A stretch of DNA of 21,642 nt from a virus, in the IMG/VR virus record IMGVR_UViG_3300035698_020554, positions 1 through 21,642 of that record; one strand, written 5' to 3'. The translations under genes and the position numbers were made by a program. The notes beneath the pieces are model-generated. The model had not been told where the DNA came from, made no database searches, and saw only the letters and a list, made by a program, of their open reading frames with translations. This document shows positions 7,136 to 13,955 of this stretch, piece by piece. The first letter of the stretch is position 1. Each line of letters starts with the position of its first letter.

Positions 7136-8611
7136 TTACAGGATGAATTTGACCTGGCCGGCGAACACCCGGAACTGGTTGATGATGTCAGGCGGGATCA
7201 TCGCGTTGACGCGGTTCACGTCGGAGCCGTCACGTTCGACGATGATGTCCTCTTTGAACTGATCGATGTTTTCGACCAGGCCGGCGGCTTCCCACTGGCG
7301 CGCCAAGGCGATCAATTCGGCGCGGATGATCTTTGGCGTCACGACCACCTGGCCGGCACCGAAGTTGGTGCCGTCGTCGGCCAGCTTGTGACGCGGAAAC
7401 TTTTGCAGGATCCGCGCCCGGGTCGAATAGCGCAGGTACGCCAGCGTCTTGAGCGTGTTGACATCGAGGTACGACGCGTCTTCGACGCTTTGCGCGTTGG
7501 TTTCGTAGGTCGTGATCGCGCGCTCGATCCGCACGATGCCGCCGTCGTCAACGGTGAAGGTCGAGATCGCGTCGAACAGCAGCAAATTACGCTCGTTAAG
7601 CTTGAAGCGGTCTTCAATCTTTGGCGCGATCAGGCCGATCAGTGCCAGCGTCTGCAGCGGGCGCGCCGGATCAATGTTGGTGTGATATGCGGCGACGGCA
7701 CCGAATGCGGCGGCCCAGGCCCAAGGTGCCGACGGCGAGCCATCTGCACCAATGATCGTGAGGTGCGGCGAATTGCGGCCGTTGCCGAGTGTGGTGAGCG
7801 CTGCGTGTGTGCCGGCGGCTGCCGTATAGGCATGGCCATCTTGCATGACCATAGGCCCGAAACGCTCGGCGAGTTCGGTTTCCAGGACAACCAGGTTGGC
7901 GGTGTCGGTGTAGGGCTGGATCCAATCGGTGTACCATTCATCGCCCAGTGCCGTAATCGCAACATCAAGGTCCGGGTTGCCGGCACCGGTGGCCATCGCA
8001 CCAAACGCGACGGTTAAGCCGGCGGGCAGGTATTCGCCCGGATAGTGATTGACGCGCAGATCGATGCCGTTACCGGCCTCGCCGGCGTTGCGCGCCGTAA
8101 TGTCGACCTGCTTGTCATCGACGCCGTTGACGGCGGCCGTCACCGGCAGATCGGTGGCAGCGGTGATCGCGGCAACCAGGTTGGTGGCGATGTCGGCCGG
8201 CGCATCGGTGGTGCCGACGCCAACGCGGACACGTTGTCCGGCAATATAGCAATTGAGCGTGCCCGCCGTTGTCACCGCACCACCAAACGTGATGGTGCCG
8301 GCGGCGGCATTCGCTGCGCCGTCGTCATCGAGGGCAACGGCCCAGGTTTCGGTCCAGTCGTAGTTGGCTTTCAGAGCCCGGAACATCAAATGCAGCATCG
8401 AGCCCCGACCAAAGAACGCCTCGGCCTCGGCCTCATCGAGGACACGGGTCGGGATGGCTTCGGCAACGGTGCCGGCAGCCAGGCGCTGACCGATAACGAG
8501 GATCCGCGAAGGCATGCCGGGCAGACCGCGCAGCGCACCGGAGTTGTCGATTTCAATGTACGCACCCGGGGTGCGCAGATTGACGGGGATTTGGTTGAAG
8601 CTGAGTGGCAT
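7136..8611 (-). CDS. L: Contractile tail sheath protein (gpL/gp39-like)
   Basis: At 491 aa this is almost the length of Mu gpL. Family features include SFNQIPVNLRTPGAYIEIDN at the N-terminus, LPGMPSRILVIGQRLA, and the C-terminal LKTLAYLRYSTRARILQKFP. It ends NAMIPPDIINQFRVFAGQVK plus FIL, the domain that contacts the tube. The protein forms the contracting outer sheath. It appears complete and shares the late operon with the tube gene just downstream. Confidence 0.95.
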   Translation of the reverse strand: MPLSFNQIPVNLRTPGAYIEIDNSGALRGLPGMPSRILVIGQRLAAGTVAEAIPTRVLDEAEAEAFFGRGSMLHLMFRALKANYDWTETWAVALDDDGAANAAAGTITFGGAVTTAGTLNCYIAGQRVRVGVGTTDAPADIATNLVAAITAATDLPVTAAVNGVDDKQVDITARNAGEAGNGIDLRVNHYPGEYLPAGLTVAFGAMATGAGNPDLDVAITALGDEWYTDWIQPYTDTANLVVLETELAERFGPMVMQDGHAYTAAAGTHAALTTLGNGRNSPHLTIIGADGSPSAPWAWAAAFGAVAAYHTNIDPARPLQTLALIGLIAPKIEDRFKLNERNLLLFDAISTFTVDDGGIVRIERAITTYETNAQSVEDASYLDVNTLKTLAYLRYSTRARILQKFPRHKLADDGTNFGAGQVVVTPKIIRAELIALARQWEAAGLVENIDQFKEDIIVERDGSDVNRVNAMIPPDIINQFRVFAGQVKFIL

Positions 8612-8614
8612 GAC

Positions 8615-8806
8615 TTAGGTGTCCTTCTTTGCGGTTTTGCCGGACGCCGGCTTTTTGTCGGTGACCACGATCACATCGCCGTCTTTCAGGCGGCGCCGCC
8701 AATACGTCGTCATCGGCTTGGCCTTACCTTCGGCGGGCAGCGCTTGGGCGGTCATGGGGTCTCGCACGATCAGGTCGGGCGTTGCGGGTTTCAGTGTTTT
8801 GATCAT
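8615..8806 (-). CDS. DUF2635 protein (gp38-like)
   Basis: A small 63-aa basic protein with IKTLKPATPDLIVRDPMT, LPAEGKAKPMTTYWRRRLKD and GDVIVV, matching the DUF2635 pattern of Mu gp38 (a K/P-rich piece ending in Y-W-x-R-R-L). Function is unknown; in Mu-like phages it always precedes the sheath gene. The ATG at 8806-8804 overlaps the gp37 stop (TGATG) and is preferred over the GTG one codon upstream. Confidence 0.85.
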   Translation of the reverse strand: MIKTLKPATPDLIVRDPMTAQALPAEGKAKPMTTYWRRRLKDGDVIVVTDKKPASGKTAKKDT

Positions 8807-9405
8807 CACTCGGTCTCCGGGTTGATGGTGTCGGTGGCGTCGGCATCAGCTGCCGGCAACTCAGTCGAAACGTTCCCAAACGGCGGAATGTCCCAATCGA
8901 TATTGAGGGTGGCGAAGGTGTCGAGATCACTGTCGGCGGCGAGGTGTTCAACAATGAACGAGGTCTCGACCTCGGCGGAATAGATCGACACGGTTTTTGC
9001 GTTGGCGAGGGCAACCACCCGGCCGGGGGTCAGCGCCTCGATCTCAAGGCCCAAATCGCTGCCAATCAAAAGCCGCAACATATCGATGACCATCTGGTAA
9101 CTGCCGGCATCGCCAGCGCCGACACCATGACGGGCGGCTGTATTGTTACGTCGATCTTTATTGCCGACGATCACGGCGAACCGCGCCGTGTATTTCCAGG
9201 CTTCGCCGCCGATGTGCTCGGCGTTGACGATGCCGGCAAACATCACCAGCGTCGCCGGAAAGCGTTTGGCGATCTCGGTCGCCGGGCCTTCGAGTTCACC
9301 GCCATAAGATTGAACCGTCGGCAGTGTGTAGCCGAGCGCCGGCGTCGCACCCGACGTGGCGGCTTTAATCTTGTCGATAATCGCTTGTTCAATGGTGCCG
9401 ATCAT
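8806..9405 (-). CDS. DUF1834 / gp37-like tail completion protein
   Basis: The 199-aa protein resembles the Mu gp37 family: MIGTIEQAIIDKIKAATSGA, YTLPTVQSYGGELEG, FPATLVMFAGI and KYTARFAVIVGNKDRRNNTA followed by GAYQM-like GDAGSYQMVIDMLRLL. The family has a gateway or tail-terminator type fold and acts in head-tail joining. ATG 9405 overlaps the preceding stop by four bases (ATGA), showing coupling. The C-terminus ends INPETE. Confidence 0.88.
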   Translation of the reverse strand: MIGTIEQAIIDKIKAATSGATPALGYTLPTVQSYGGELEGPATEIAKRFPATLVMFAGIVNAEHIGGEAWKYTARFAVIVGNKDRRNNTAARHGVGAGDAGSYQMVIDMLRLLIGSDLGLEIEALTPGRVVALANAKTVSIYSAEVETSFIVEHLAADSDLDTFATLNIDWDIPPFGNVSTELPAADADATDTINPETE

Positions 9406-9854
9406 TGGGCCAGGCCCTCAAGGTAGTCGGCTGCGGCCGCTTCGATCTCAGCTTGATCGCCGAAGCCAATGCCAAGGTACGGACGCGCCGGCAATTTTGT
9501 GGCACCGCGACGACCGGCTTCACCCCCGAATTGGTGAATGCCCGCGTAGACCATATTGGAGCCGACTTCGACCTGGTCGTTGCCAGGTACATGCGTGATC
9601 GATGCCAGCAGGATGCCGCTATCGACCAGCGTTTGGCCGCCTTCGGATAGGACACGCCCGGACGGCAGCCAAGCAGCACCGTCCGGTCCGCGACCGCGCT
9701 CGAAGCGATCTTGTGTCGAACTCACGAGGATCGCGCCGATCTCATCCATCAACGGCGTCAGATCATCAACGCCGCGGAGCATTTCTGCGAGGCTGCGACC
9801 GACGGCATCGGCCCCTTTGACGTTTGCGCGGAGTTCCAGGGCAGCACCGGCCAT
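9402..9854 (-). CDS. Phage virion morphogenesis protein (Mu gpG-like)
   Basis: The 150-aa protein shows the family layout: a helical N-terminal segment (ALELRANVKGADAVGRSLAE), DEIGAILVSSTQDRFERG, GRGPDGAAWLPS and GGQTLVDSGILLASITHVPG. It continues with a Gly-containing MVYAGIHQFGGEAGRRGATK and LPARPYLGIG. These proteins act in tail completion and head-tail joining. In Mu the gene sits upstream of the head gene; here, as in several related prophages, it lies between gp36 and gp37. Tight spacing on both sides indicates one operon. Confidence 0.88.
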   Translation of the reverse strand: MAGAALELRANVKGADAVGRSLAEMLRGVDDLTPLMDEIGAILVSSTQDRFERGRGPDGAAWLPSGRVLSEGGQTLVDSGILLASITHVPGNDQVEVGSNMVYAGIHQFGGEAGRRGATKLPARPYLGIGFGDQAEIEAAAADYLEGLAQ

Positions 9855-9855
9855 C

Positions 9856-10275
9856 TTAAAAGCCCTTCATGCTGTCACGGGAAAACATACGGTCTGGACC
9901 TTCGACGATGACGTCGTCCTTGGCGCCGGTCGGCTCAGCGCCGGCGATGTCGAGCACGGCGCGGCCGGCTGCGACGTCACGCAGGAACGTCATCGCATCT
10001 TTATGTGCGGCTGCGACGCGATCAGGCGGGTCTTCTTTATGTAACGCATACCGCACCAGGTCGCAGGCAGTCTTGACCAACGCAGCCGGGATATCGCTGA
10101 GCGGCAGGTCGTAGCGCTTGGCAACGAAGCTATCGATCGTTGCACCGGCATCGGCGATCGCACCATCGAGCACGCCATTATCGGCGACGTTGTCCGCATC
10201 GCGGTCGGTCAGCTCAAGAATTTCCTGAGCGCCGAAGCGTGCTTCTAAGTCAGCCTGGGTGCAGTAGTCGGTCAC
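9856..10275 (-). CDS. DUF1320 / gp36 head-tail connector protein
   Basis: A 139-aa protein with TDYCTQADLEARFGAQEILE, followed by LTDRDADN and AIADAGATIDSFVAKRYDLP, the standard DUF1320 (Mu gp36) signature. The family is thought to be an adaptor between portal and tail. The protein is complete. A 146-base spacer with two hairpins separates it from gp35. Confidence 0.92.
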   Translation of the reverse strand: MTDYCTQADLEARFGAQEILELTDRDADNVADNGVLDGAIADAGATIDSFVAKRYDLPLSDIPAALVKTACDLVRYALHKEDPPDRVAAAHKDAMTFLRDVAAGRAVLDIAGAEPTGAKDDVIVEGPDRMFSRDSMKGF

Positions 10276-10301
10276 GAAATGCTTTTCCTAATATCAGACG
10301 C

Positions 10302-10335
10302 CCGACCGAGGTTTAGGCGCGGTCCCCTCGGTCGG
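10302..10335. other. Perfect 10-bp inverted repeat between gp35 and gp36
   Basis: CCGACCGAGG (10302-10311) and CCTCGGTCGG (10326-10335) are exact complements around a 14-base loop. In minus-strand mRNA this is a GC-rich hairpin between the head and connector genes. No run of U follows on either strand, so it is not a textbook intrinsic terminator. An RNA processing, stability or partial termination role that separates abundant head message from connector message is possible. Confidence 0.6.
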
Positions 10336-10342
10336 ACGATTT

Positions 10343-10356
10343 AGTCCCGCAGGACT
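10343..10356. other. Short second hairpin in the gp35-gp36 spacer
   Basis: AGTCC and GGACT flank a four-base loop, eight bases from the larger inverted repeat. The stem is only five pairs. Together with the neighbour it makes this 146-base spacer unusually structured compared with the overlapping genes elsewhere in the operon. Confidence 0.35.
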
Positions 10357-10421
10357 TTCTGGTCTGGCTCCCCGGTACGTCTGCGCCGACGTGTCCGGAT
10401 CAAAGCCGCTCTCGCTGGGCA

Positions 10422-10742
10422 TTACTTGCCGGCTTTGTCAGCACCGGGCTTGTCAGCATCGGTCGCATCTGGCGCCGGGTCCTTTTGACCGCCGTTCTCG
10501 TCCGACTTTTTCGGTTTGGCCTTACCCTTTGGTCGCGGCAGCACCGTGACCTCTTCGGGATCGACTTCAACCTCGGCGACTTTGAGCTGCGGCTCTGCCT
10601 TAAGAACCTCGAGCTCATCGTCATTGAAGTAATCGGCGGCGAAGTGCTGGGTCTCGCGCGAGAACGCGAGACCGCAGCGGCGGAACGAGGTGGCAATTGC
10701 AGCGATGGCAATGGCGCTCGTGAGTTTCAATTTCCCAGCCAT
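10422..10742 (-). CDS. gp35 / FluMu HI1506-like protein
   Basis: The 106-aa protein has two parts. The N-terminal half (SFRRCGLAFSRETQHFAADY followed by FNDDELEVLKAEPQLKV) matches the short HI1506-type domain found after the Mu head gene. The C-terminal half is a low-complexity Lys/Pro/Asp/Ala tail from about residue 68 to the end. Function is unknown; location suggests a head-associated or decoration role. It follows the major head gene by 15 bases. Confidence 0.8.
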   Translation of the reverse strand: MAGKLKLTSAIAIAAIATSFRRCGLAFSRETQHFAADYFNDDELEVLKAEPQLKVAEVEVDPEEVTVLPRPKGKAKPKKSDENGGQKDPAPDATDADKPGADKAGK

Positions 10743-10757
10743 ACTTCATGTCTCCCC

Positions 10758-11654
10758 TTAAGCTGCGAGCAGCGGTTCGACGTGCCAATCCGCCGTGTTC
10801 ATGTAGACGTTGTTGGCGCCGGCGGCGTCACGTTCTGCCTTGAGCACGGCAAGCGCGTTGGATTCCAACGATGGCGGCACGACCAACAGCGTCGGACGGA
10901 CCCGCAACGGCCGATCGTAATCGCCTTTCAGGCTCATCATCGCGGCGCGCGCAGCGGCGTAGTTCGCGGTGTTGAGGGTTTCCTTCGAGGCATACGCCAG
11001 TTGCCAGAGGCCGTAGCCGGCGTTGCAACGCATATCGACGCCATACGTGAACTCTTTGTTCATGAAGACCCGGGTATCGGTCGGATCATCCTTGGCGACG
11101 AATTGCGCGGGGCGGCGGTTTTGGAAAATGAACGGCTTGAGCGCGCGAGTGACGTCTAGCAGGAACCAAGGCGTCCCAGCCCCGCCCTGGAAGTTCGAGA
11201 CCGACTGCTCGGCGCCGTTTGCGTCCAGCACCGGATGATCGGTATCGAAGAAGTTCTGACCGTCATAGCATGCGGTCGCAAAGCCGGCGTTCAGCAGGCT
11301 CCAGACCAGCTCGTCCGGATATTCAGCGGCGGTTTGGCCGAGATCAGCCATCATCGGGTTGTAGACGCCATAGCTGTCGTCCTCGATGTCGTCGCGATCG
11401 ACGCCGATGGTGTTCTCGAACGGCTTGTTTTTGAGCACATAGCTGTACTGCGAAAGGCTCTGAATTTGGCGCTGGCCAATCCATTGTTTCATGCCGGACA
11501 GCTTACCCATCCAACGATAGTCGTTCTGTGACGTCGTCGATGGCATCATCATGGCGACTTTACCAAAGGTGGTTTCGACCGCTTCAAAGTGCTGGTTAAA
11601 CACCGTGCTGAACGAGGTTTTAAGGCCGCTCAGATTGCCTGCATTGATTTCCAT
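10758..11654 (-). CDS. T: Major head (capsid) protein, Mu gpT-like
   Basis: The 298-aa protein is a full-length gpT homologue: GLKTSFSTVFNQHF, MMMPSTTSQNDYRWMG, WIGQRQIQSLSQYSYVLKNK, FENTIGVDRDDIEDDSYGVY and GQNFFDTDHPVL. It forms the icosahedral shell and normally needs protease, scaffold and portal to assemble. None of those is present here: the gene directly upstream is a remnant of the terminase/deletion junction. The start is ATG 11654-11652 behind a GA-repeat ribosome-binding site. Confidence 0.95.
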   Translation of the reverse strand: MEINAGNLSGLKTSFSTVFNQHFEAVETTFGKVAMMMPSTTSQNDYRWMGKLSGMKQWIGQRQIQSLSQYSYVLKNKPFENTIGVDRDDIEDDSYGVYNPMMADLGQTAAEYPDELVWSLLNAGFATACYDGQNFFDTDHPVLDANGAEQSVSNFQGGAGTPWFLLDVTRALKPFIFQNRRPAQFVAKDDPTDTRVFMNKEFTYGVDMRCNAGYGLWQLAYASKETLNTANYAAARAAMMSLKGDYDRPLRVRPTLLVVPPSLESNALAVLKAERDAAGANNVYMNTADWHVEPLLAA

Positions 11655-11659
11655 GTCAG

Positions 11660-11674
11660 TCTCTCTCTCTCTCT
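11660..11674 (-). repeat. GA dinucleotide tract serving as the gpT ribosome-binding site
   Basis: Seven consecutive GA units on the minus strand lie a few bases before the gpT ATG. The tract offers several overlapping GAGA Shine-Dalgarno registers. As a simple repeat it is also prone to slippage, which would change spacing but not reading frame. Confidence 0.6.
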
Positions 11675-11675
11675 T

Positions 11676-11767
11676 TTAGAGGATTTCAACGGCGACGCCG
11701 GCGGCGTCGACCGAGACGATCTTGCCGGCCACCGAACGGCTGGCTGAATCACCATGTCGTGTTAAGC
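11676..11767 (-). pseudogene. Terminase 3' end (RHGD motif) fused to the tail of a lost gene
   Basis: Read from the inversion edge, the minus strand gives R-LTRHGDSA and then SRSVAGKIVSVDAAGVAVEI with stop TAA 11678-11676. RHGD is the third nuclease motif of Mu gp28-type terminases, normally followed by AIALAL-type sequence. Here the conserved part ends after RHGDSA. The remaining 20 or so residues do not fit a terminase and look like the C-terminus of whatever gene once preceded gpT. The portal, gpF-like and protease genes expected between them are gone, so a deletion junction lies at about 11736-11745. Confidence 0.7.
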
Positions 11768-12351
11768 GATCGAAGCCAACATGGTCGACGTGCCGGTTTT
11801 GCGCTGGGCATGCGAAGATGGTTTTGCGTTAAAGGATGCAAGCATCCGGACCGCCGAAGCTCGAGACTGGTTTGAAGCAAACGTTCTCGAACATCTGGAA
11901 GCCCTGGCGCCGGACCTCCCCTCATTCTTTGGCGAAGATTTCGGCCGTGTGTCAGACCTTACGGTGATATGGCCACTGCAGCTGGCGCAGAATATGAAGC
12001 GCAAAACGCCGTTCACGATCGAGCTGCGCAATGTGCCGTTCGAACAACAGCGCCAGATTTTATTCTGGACGGTCAGCTTGTTGCCGAGGTTTCAGCGCGG
12101 CGCCATGGATGCCGGGGGCAACGGTGCCTACCTGGCTGAGGTCGCGTGGCAGAAATTCGGTGAGCGCCGCATAGAAAAAATAAGCCTGTCGCGTGGCTGG
12201 TACCAAGACAATATGCCACCGTTCGTCGCCGCGTTCGAAGATCGCGCCATCGACCTGCCGCGTGACCGGGACACCATGGATGACCTTCGCTCGCTGCGAG
12301 AAATCGGCGGCGTGATCCAAGTGCCGACATTGCGCACGAAAGGGTCGGATC
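11768..12351 (+). pseudogene. Inverted central segment of the terminase large subunit (nuclease domain)
   Basis: The plus strand encodes ANMVDVPVLRWACEDGFALK, FFGEDFGRVSDLTVIWPLQL, ELRNVPFEQQRQILFW and RGAMDAGGNGAYLAEVAWQK. These are unmistakable Mu gp28-type terminase nuclease-domain blocks carrying the first two metal-binding acidic motifs (GEDFG and AMDAGGNG). The rest of the same gene is on the minus strand to both sides. The segment is bounded by GATC at 11768-11771 and 12348-12351. Turned around, it continues the upstream piece (TRSLI then EANM) and runs into the downstream RHGD motif (KGSD then RLTRHGD), all in one frame. The apparent extension of this frame to 12401 is antisense of the upstream piece. 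Confidence 0.88.
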
Positions 12352-12932
12352 AGGGAGCGGGTCAGTGGCTGACCGCCGCCGCGGCGGGGCACGCAGAATA
12401 GCTCTTCCTGGGCCGCATCGCCATAGAAGTCGATAACTTCCTGTCGCCATTTTACCTGCGCCTGTTCAGACCAGTCTTTGCCGGTGACCAGACAAATTCG
12501 ATTGTAAAGGCCGTCGGCCAGAGCTTGGTCAAGGTCGATGCGTAAAACTTCGCCGGCACGCTTCTTGGCCCGGATCTCACCGATCAGTTCGTTGAACGGG
12601 TTTTCTGCCCCATCGTGGGTGGATACAACGCAGACCTTTCCGCCCCAGATCAGCAATGCCATAGCTGCTTTTAACAGCTCCTCCAAGTCGTCATGGAAGG
12701 CGGCCTCGTCAATGATCACGAAGCCCTGGCGACCGCGCAGCGAGCGTGGCTTCGATGACAGCGCCATGATCTCGTAGCCACTCGCAAACGTGATCCGGAA
12801 AGCCTTAATGTGTTGATCAGGGTCTTTGCCGTCTTCAAACATAAACTCCTGGATTTCGCCTGCGGCCTCGTTAAACGACTTCGCCCACATGCCGGCGGTG
12901 TCGATAAACTCTCGTGCCATGTCCAGGTTGAC
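12348..12932 (-). pseudogene. Terminase large subunit, ATPase part without N-terminus
   Basis: The minus strand carries DMAREFIDTAGMWAKSFNEA, GFVIIDEAAFHDDLEELL (Walker B) and VCVVSTHDGAENPFNELIGE (coupling motif), then ELFCVP and LTRSLI, where homology stops at the inversion edge. The residues that should come before (the Walker A-like KSRQIG region, about 80-100 aa) are missing. Five codons upstream of the first ATG there is an in-frame TAA that ends the truncated gene before it. The open frame continues to 12060 only as antisense of the inverted piece. DNA packaging by this protein is not possible as arranged. Confidence 0.88.
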
Positions 12933-13049
12933 TTACGTTTTTATCGCATCTCTGAGCAGGCTCTCGTTGATCTGGTAATTAGAATTATCCAGAAGCGTTC
13001 TTAGCGTCGTCAATCGCAGGTGTTGGTTTTCATGTTCTTTATAACTCAT
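12933..13049 (-). pseudogene. VpaChn25_0724-type phage protein, truncated after 38 codons
   Basis: From ATG 13049-13047 the frame reads SYKEHENQHLRLTTLRTLLD, then SNYQINESLLRDAIKT and TAA. This matches the N-terminal half of the roughly 90-aa small winged-helix proteins that sit before gp27 in Mu-like phages (L-R-x-LL...Y-x-x-NE-x-LL...AL). The second half, usually beginning YGH and ending with WLEEQGL, is missing. The next bases belong to the terminase, so a deletion has removed the rest of this gene, the DUF3486 gene and the terminase start. The family call is from memory of its pattern. Confidence 0.65.
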
Positions 13050-13056
13050 GACAATC

Positions 13057-13386
13057 TCACTTTTTGTGCAGGTACTCGTCCATGCGCGCCATCCACTCTT
13101 TCAGGCTGCCCATCAATTCACGCACGCCGCTTAGGTCTTTCCGCATCTCTCGAATATCGCCGTCGATTTTTAAAATAGCTGTTCCAGTCGGCAAGGCATC
13201 GACCTTGGAATCCAATGTGTCGAGGCGTTGATGTGCGTGTTGCGAAAGTTTGGCGAGTCGGGCCACCTCATCCGCGAGTTGCGACTTTTTGGCCTCTGCC
13301 ATTACCTTCCGCGACCAACGCACCGTCCAAATCAAGCTCAATAGCGCGATGATGGGTGATGCGATAATGGCTACCAGGCAGCTTTT
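13057..13386 (-). pseudogene. DUF2730 (Mu gp25-like) protein lacking its own start
   Basis: The frame encodes a membrane helix (LVAIIASPIIALLSLIWTV), then a basic WSRK and a long coiled coil (LADEVARLAKLSQHAHQRLD through the C-terminal EWMARMDEYLHKK). This is the DUF2730 layout in Mu-like phages. The helix is complete but no ATG or plausible ribosome-binding site precedes it: upstream the frame merges into DUF3310 sequence and meets TGA at 13389-13387. Only TTG 13341 inside the helix could start translation. The 5' end was probably removed in the deletion that also truncated DUF3310. Confidence 0.65.
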
Positions 13387-13634
13387 TCAAGGTCTTGAAT
13401 AGCCGCACCTTTAAGGTCTGCGCGCCAAATGTATTTGATGGCGTTTCCAAGGTTGAAACCCATATGTTCAACAACGTCGATACACTCGACACCTGATGGG
13501 TGCCCGTTGTAGTGCGTGGGATGATTGACTGGATCGCTCATGGCTTTGTGACCGTTATTAATGGTCGAAGCCGGATGTAGGTAGCCGTCTTCGTCGGGAT
13601 CACAGGGCGGTGCAGGAATTAAACATTCAACCAT
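13371..13634 (-). pseudogene. DUF3310 protein, truncated at its C-terminus
   Basis: The domain is clear: SDPVNHPTHYNGHPSGVECI, DVVEHMGFNLGNAIKYIWRA, and KGAAIQDLEKAAW. DUF3310 proteins continue WYL plus a basic helix, but here TGG is followed at once by TAG. The bases after the stop belong to the next gene's membrane helix. Function of the family is unknown; it is common among phage nucleotide-metabolism and hypothetical genes. A second ATG at 13541 starts exactly at the domain. The upstream 31 residues (Pro/Asp-rich) may be a native extension. The protein may still fold, as only the last helix is lost. Confidence 0.7.
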
Positions 13635-13637
13635 AAT

Positions 13638-13955
13638 CTAATCCTCAGACTTGATAGTTTTTTTGTCTGTCGGTTCTATCGCGCTCAGCCGTACCCGGCC
13701 CAACACCGTGACGATCGCAGACAACGTGGTGTCATAGATCAGGCGCACGCGGTCGCCTGAGCCGAGGCGTACGCGGAGCCGATAACGATGCTGTCCCTGA
13801 CGCACAAACGCGGGGCGCATGCGGTCGATCCGGACGGCCAAACTTTCAATCTCGAGGTGTGACATCGGCACGCCGCGTTCCCGCGCCCGCTTGTGGGTGT
13901 GCAACCCGCAATGGCAGCGCCAGGTAACAAAAGACAAAGGCGACATCGAGCCCAT
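13638..13955 (-). CDS. Small basic hypothetical protein
   Basis: The 105-aa ORF starts at ATG overlapping the gp16 stop (TGATG), supporting translational coupling. I do not recognise the family. The N-terminal 30 residues contain a Cys-His cluster (WRCHCGLHTHKRARERG). From MSHLEIESLAVRIDRM (alternative ATG 13865) it looks like a compact beta-rich domain (HRYRLRVRLGSGDRVRLIYD, IVTVLGRVRLSAIEP). At this position Mu encodes the Mor activator, but no Mor-like helix-turn-helix is visible. Confidence 0.55.
   Translation of the reverse strand: MGSMSPLSFVTWRCHCGLHTHKRARERGVPMSHLEIESLAVRIDRMRPAFVRQGQHRYRLRVRLGSGDRVRLIYDTTLSAIVTVLGRVRLSAIEPTDKKTIKSED

Noticed and set aside
6986-8983. Long plus-strand frames of 343 and 312 codons across the tube and sheath region
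   Set aside because: They are shadows of the minus-strand tail tube, sheath, DUF2635 and gp37 genes; composition is Gly/Asp/Arg/Val-rich without domains.
10302-10356. Classical Rho-independent terminator
   Set aside because: Neither hairpin is followed by a U-run on either strand.
12060-12347. Minus-strand continuation of the terminase frame
   Set aside because: It reads antisense of the inverted segment (RPFRAQCRH onwards) and has no terminase features, so the fragment was ended at the GATC edge.
11768-12351. Gin/Hin-type programmed inversion switch
   Set aside because: No 26-bp crossover-site pairs or invertase gene are seen; only a 4-bp GATC is shared at the edges, and the inverted state destroys an essential gene instead of swapping alternatives.
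12352-12401. Plus-strand extension of the inverted terminase ORF (QGAGQWLTA to the stop)
   Set aside because: It is antisense of the ATPase-side fragment that encodes CVPRRGGG and LTRS in the right frame.
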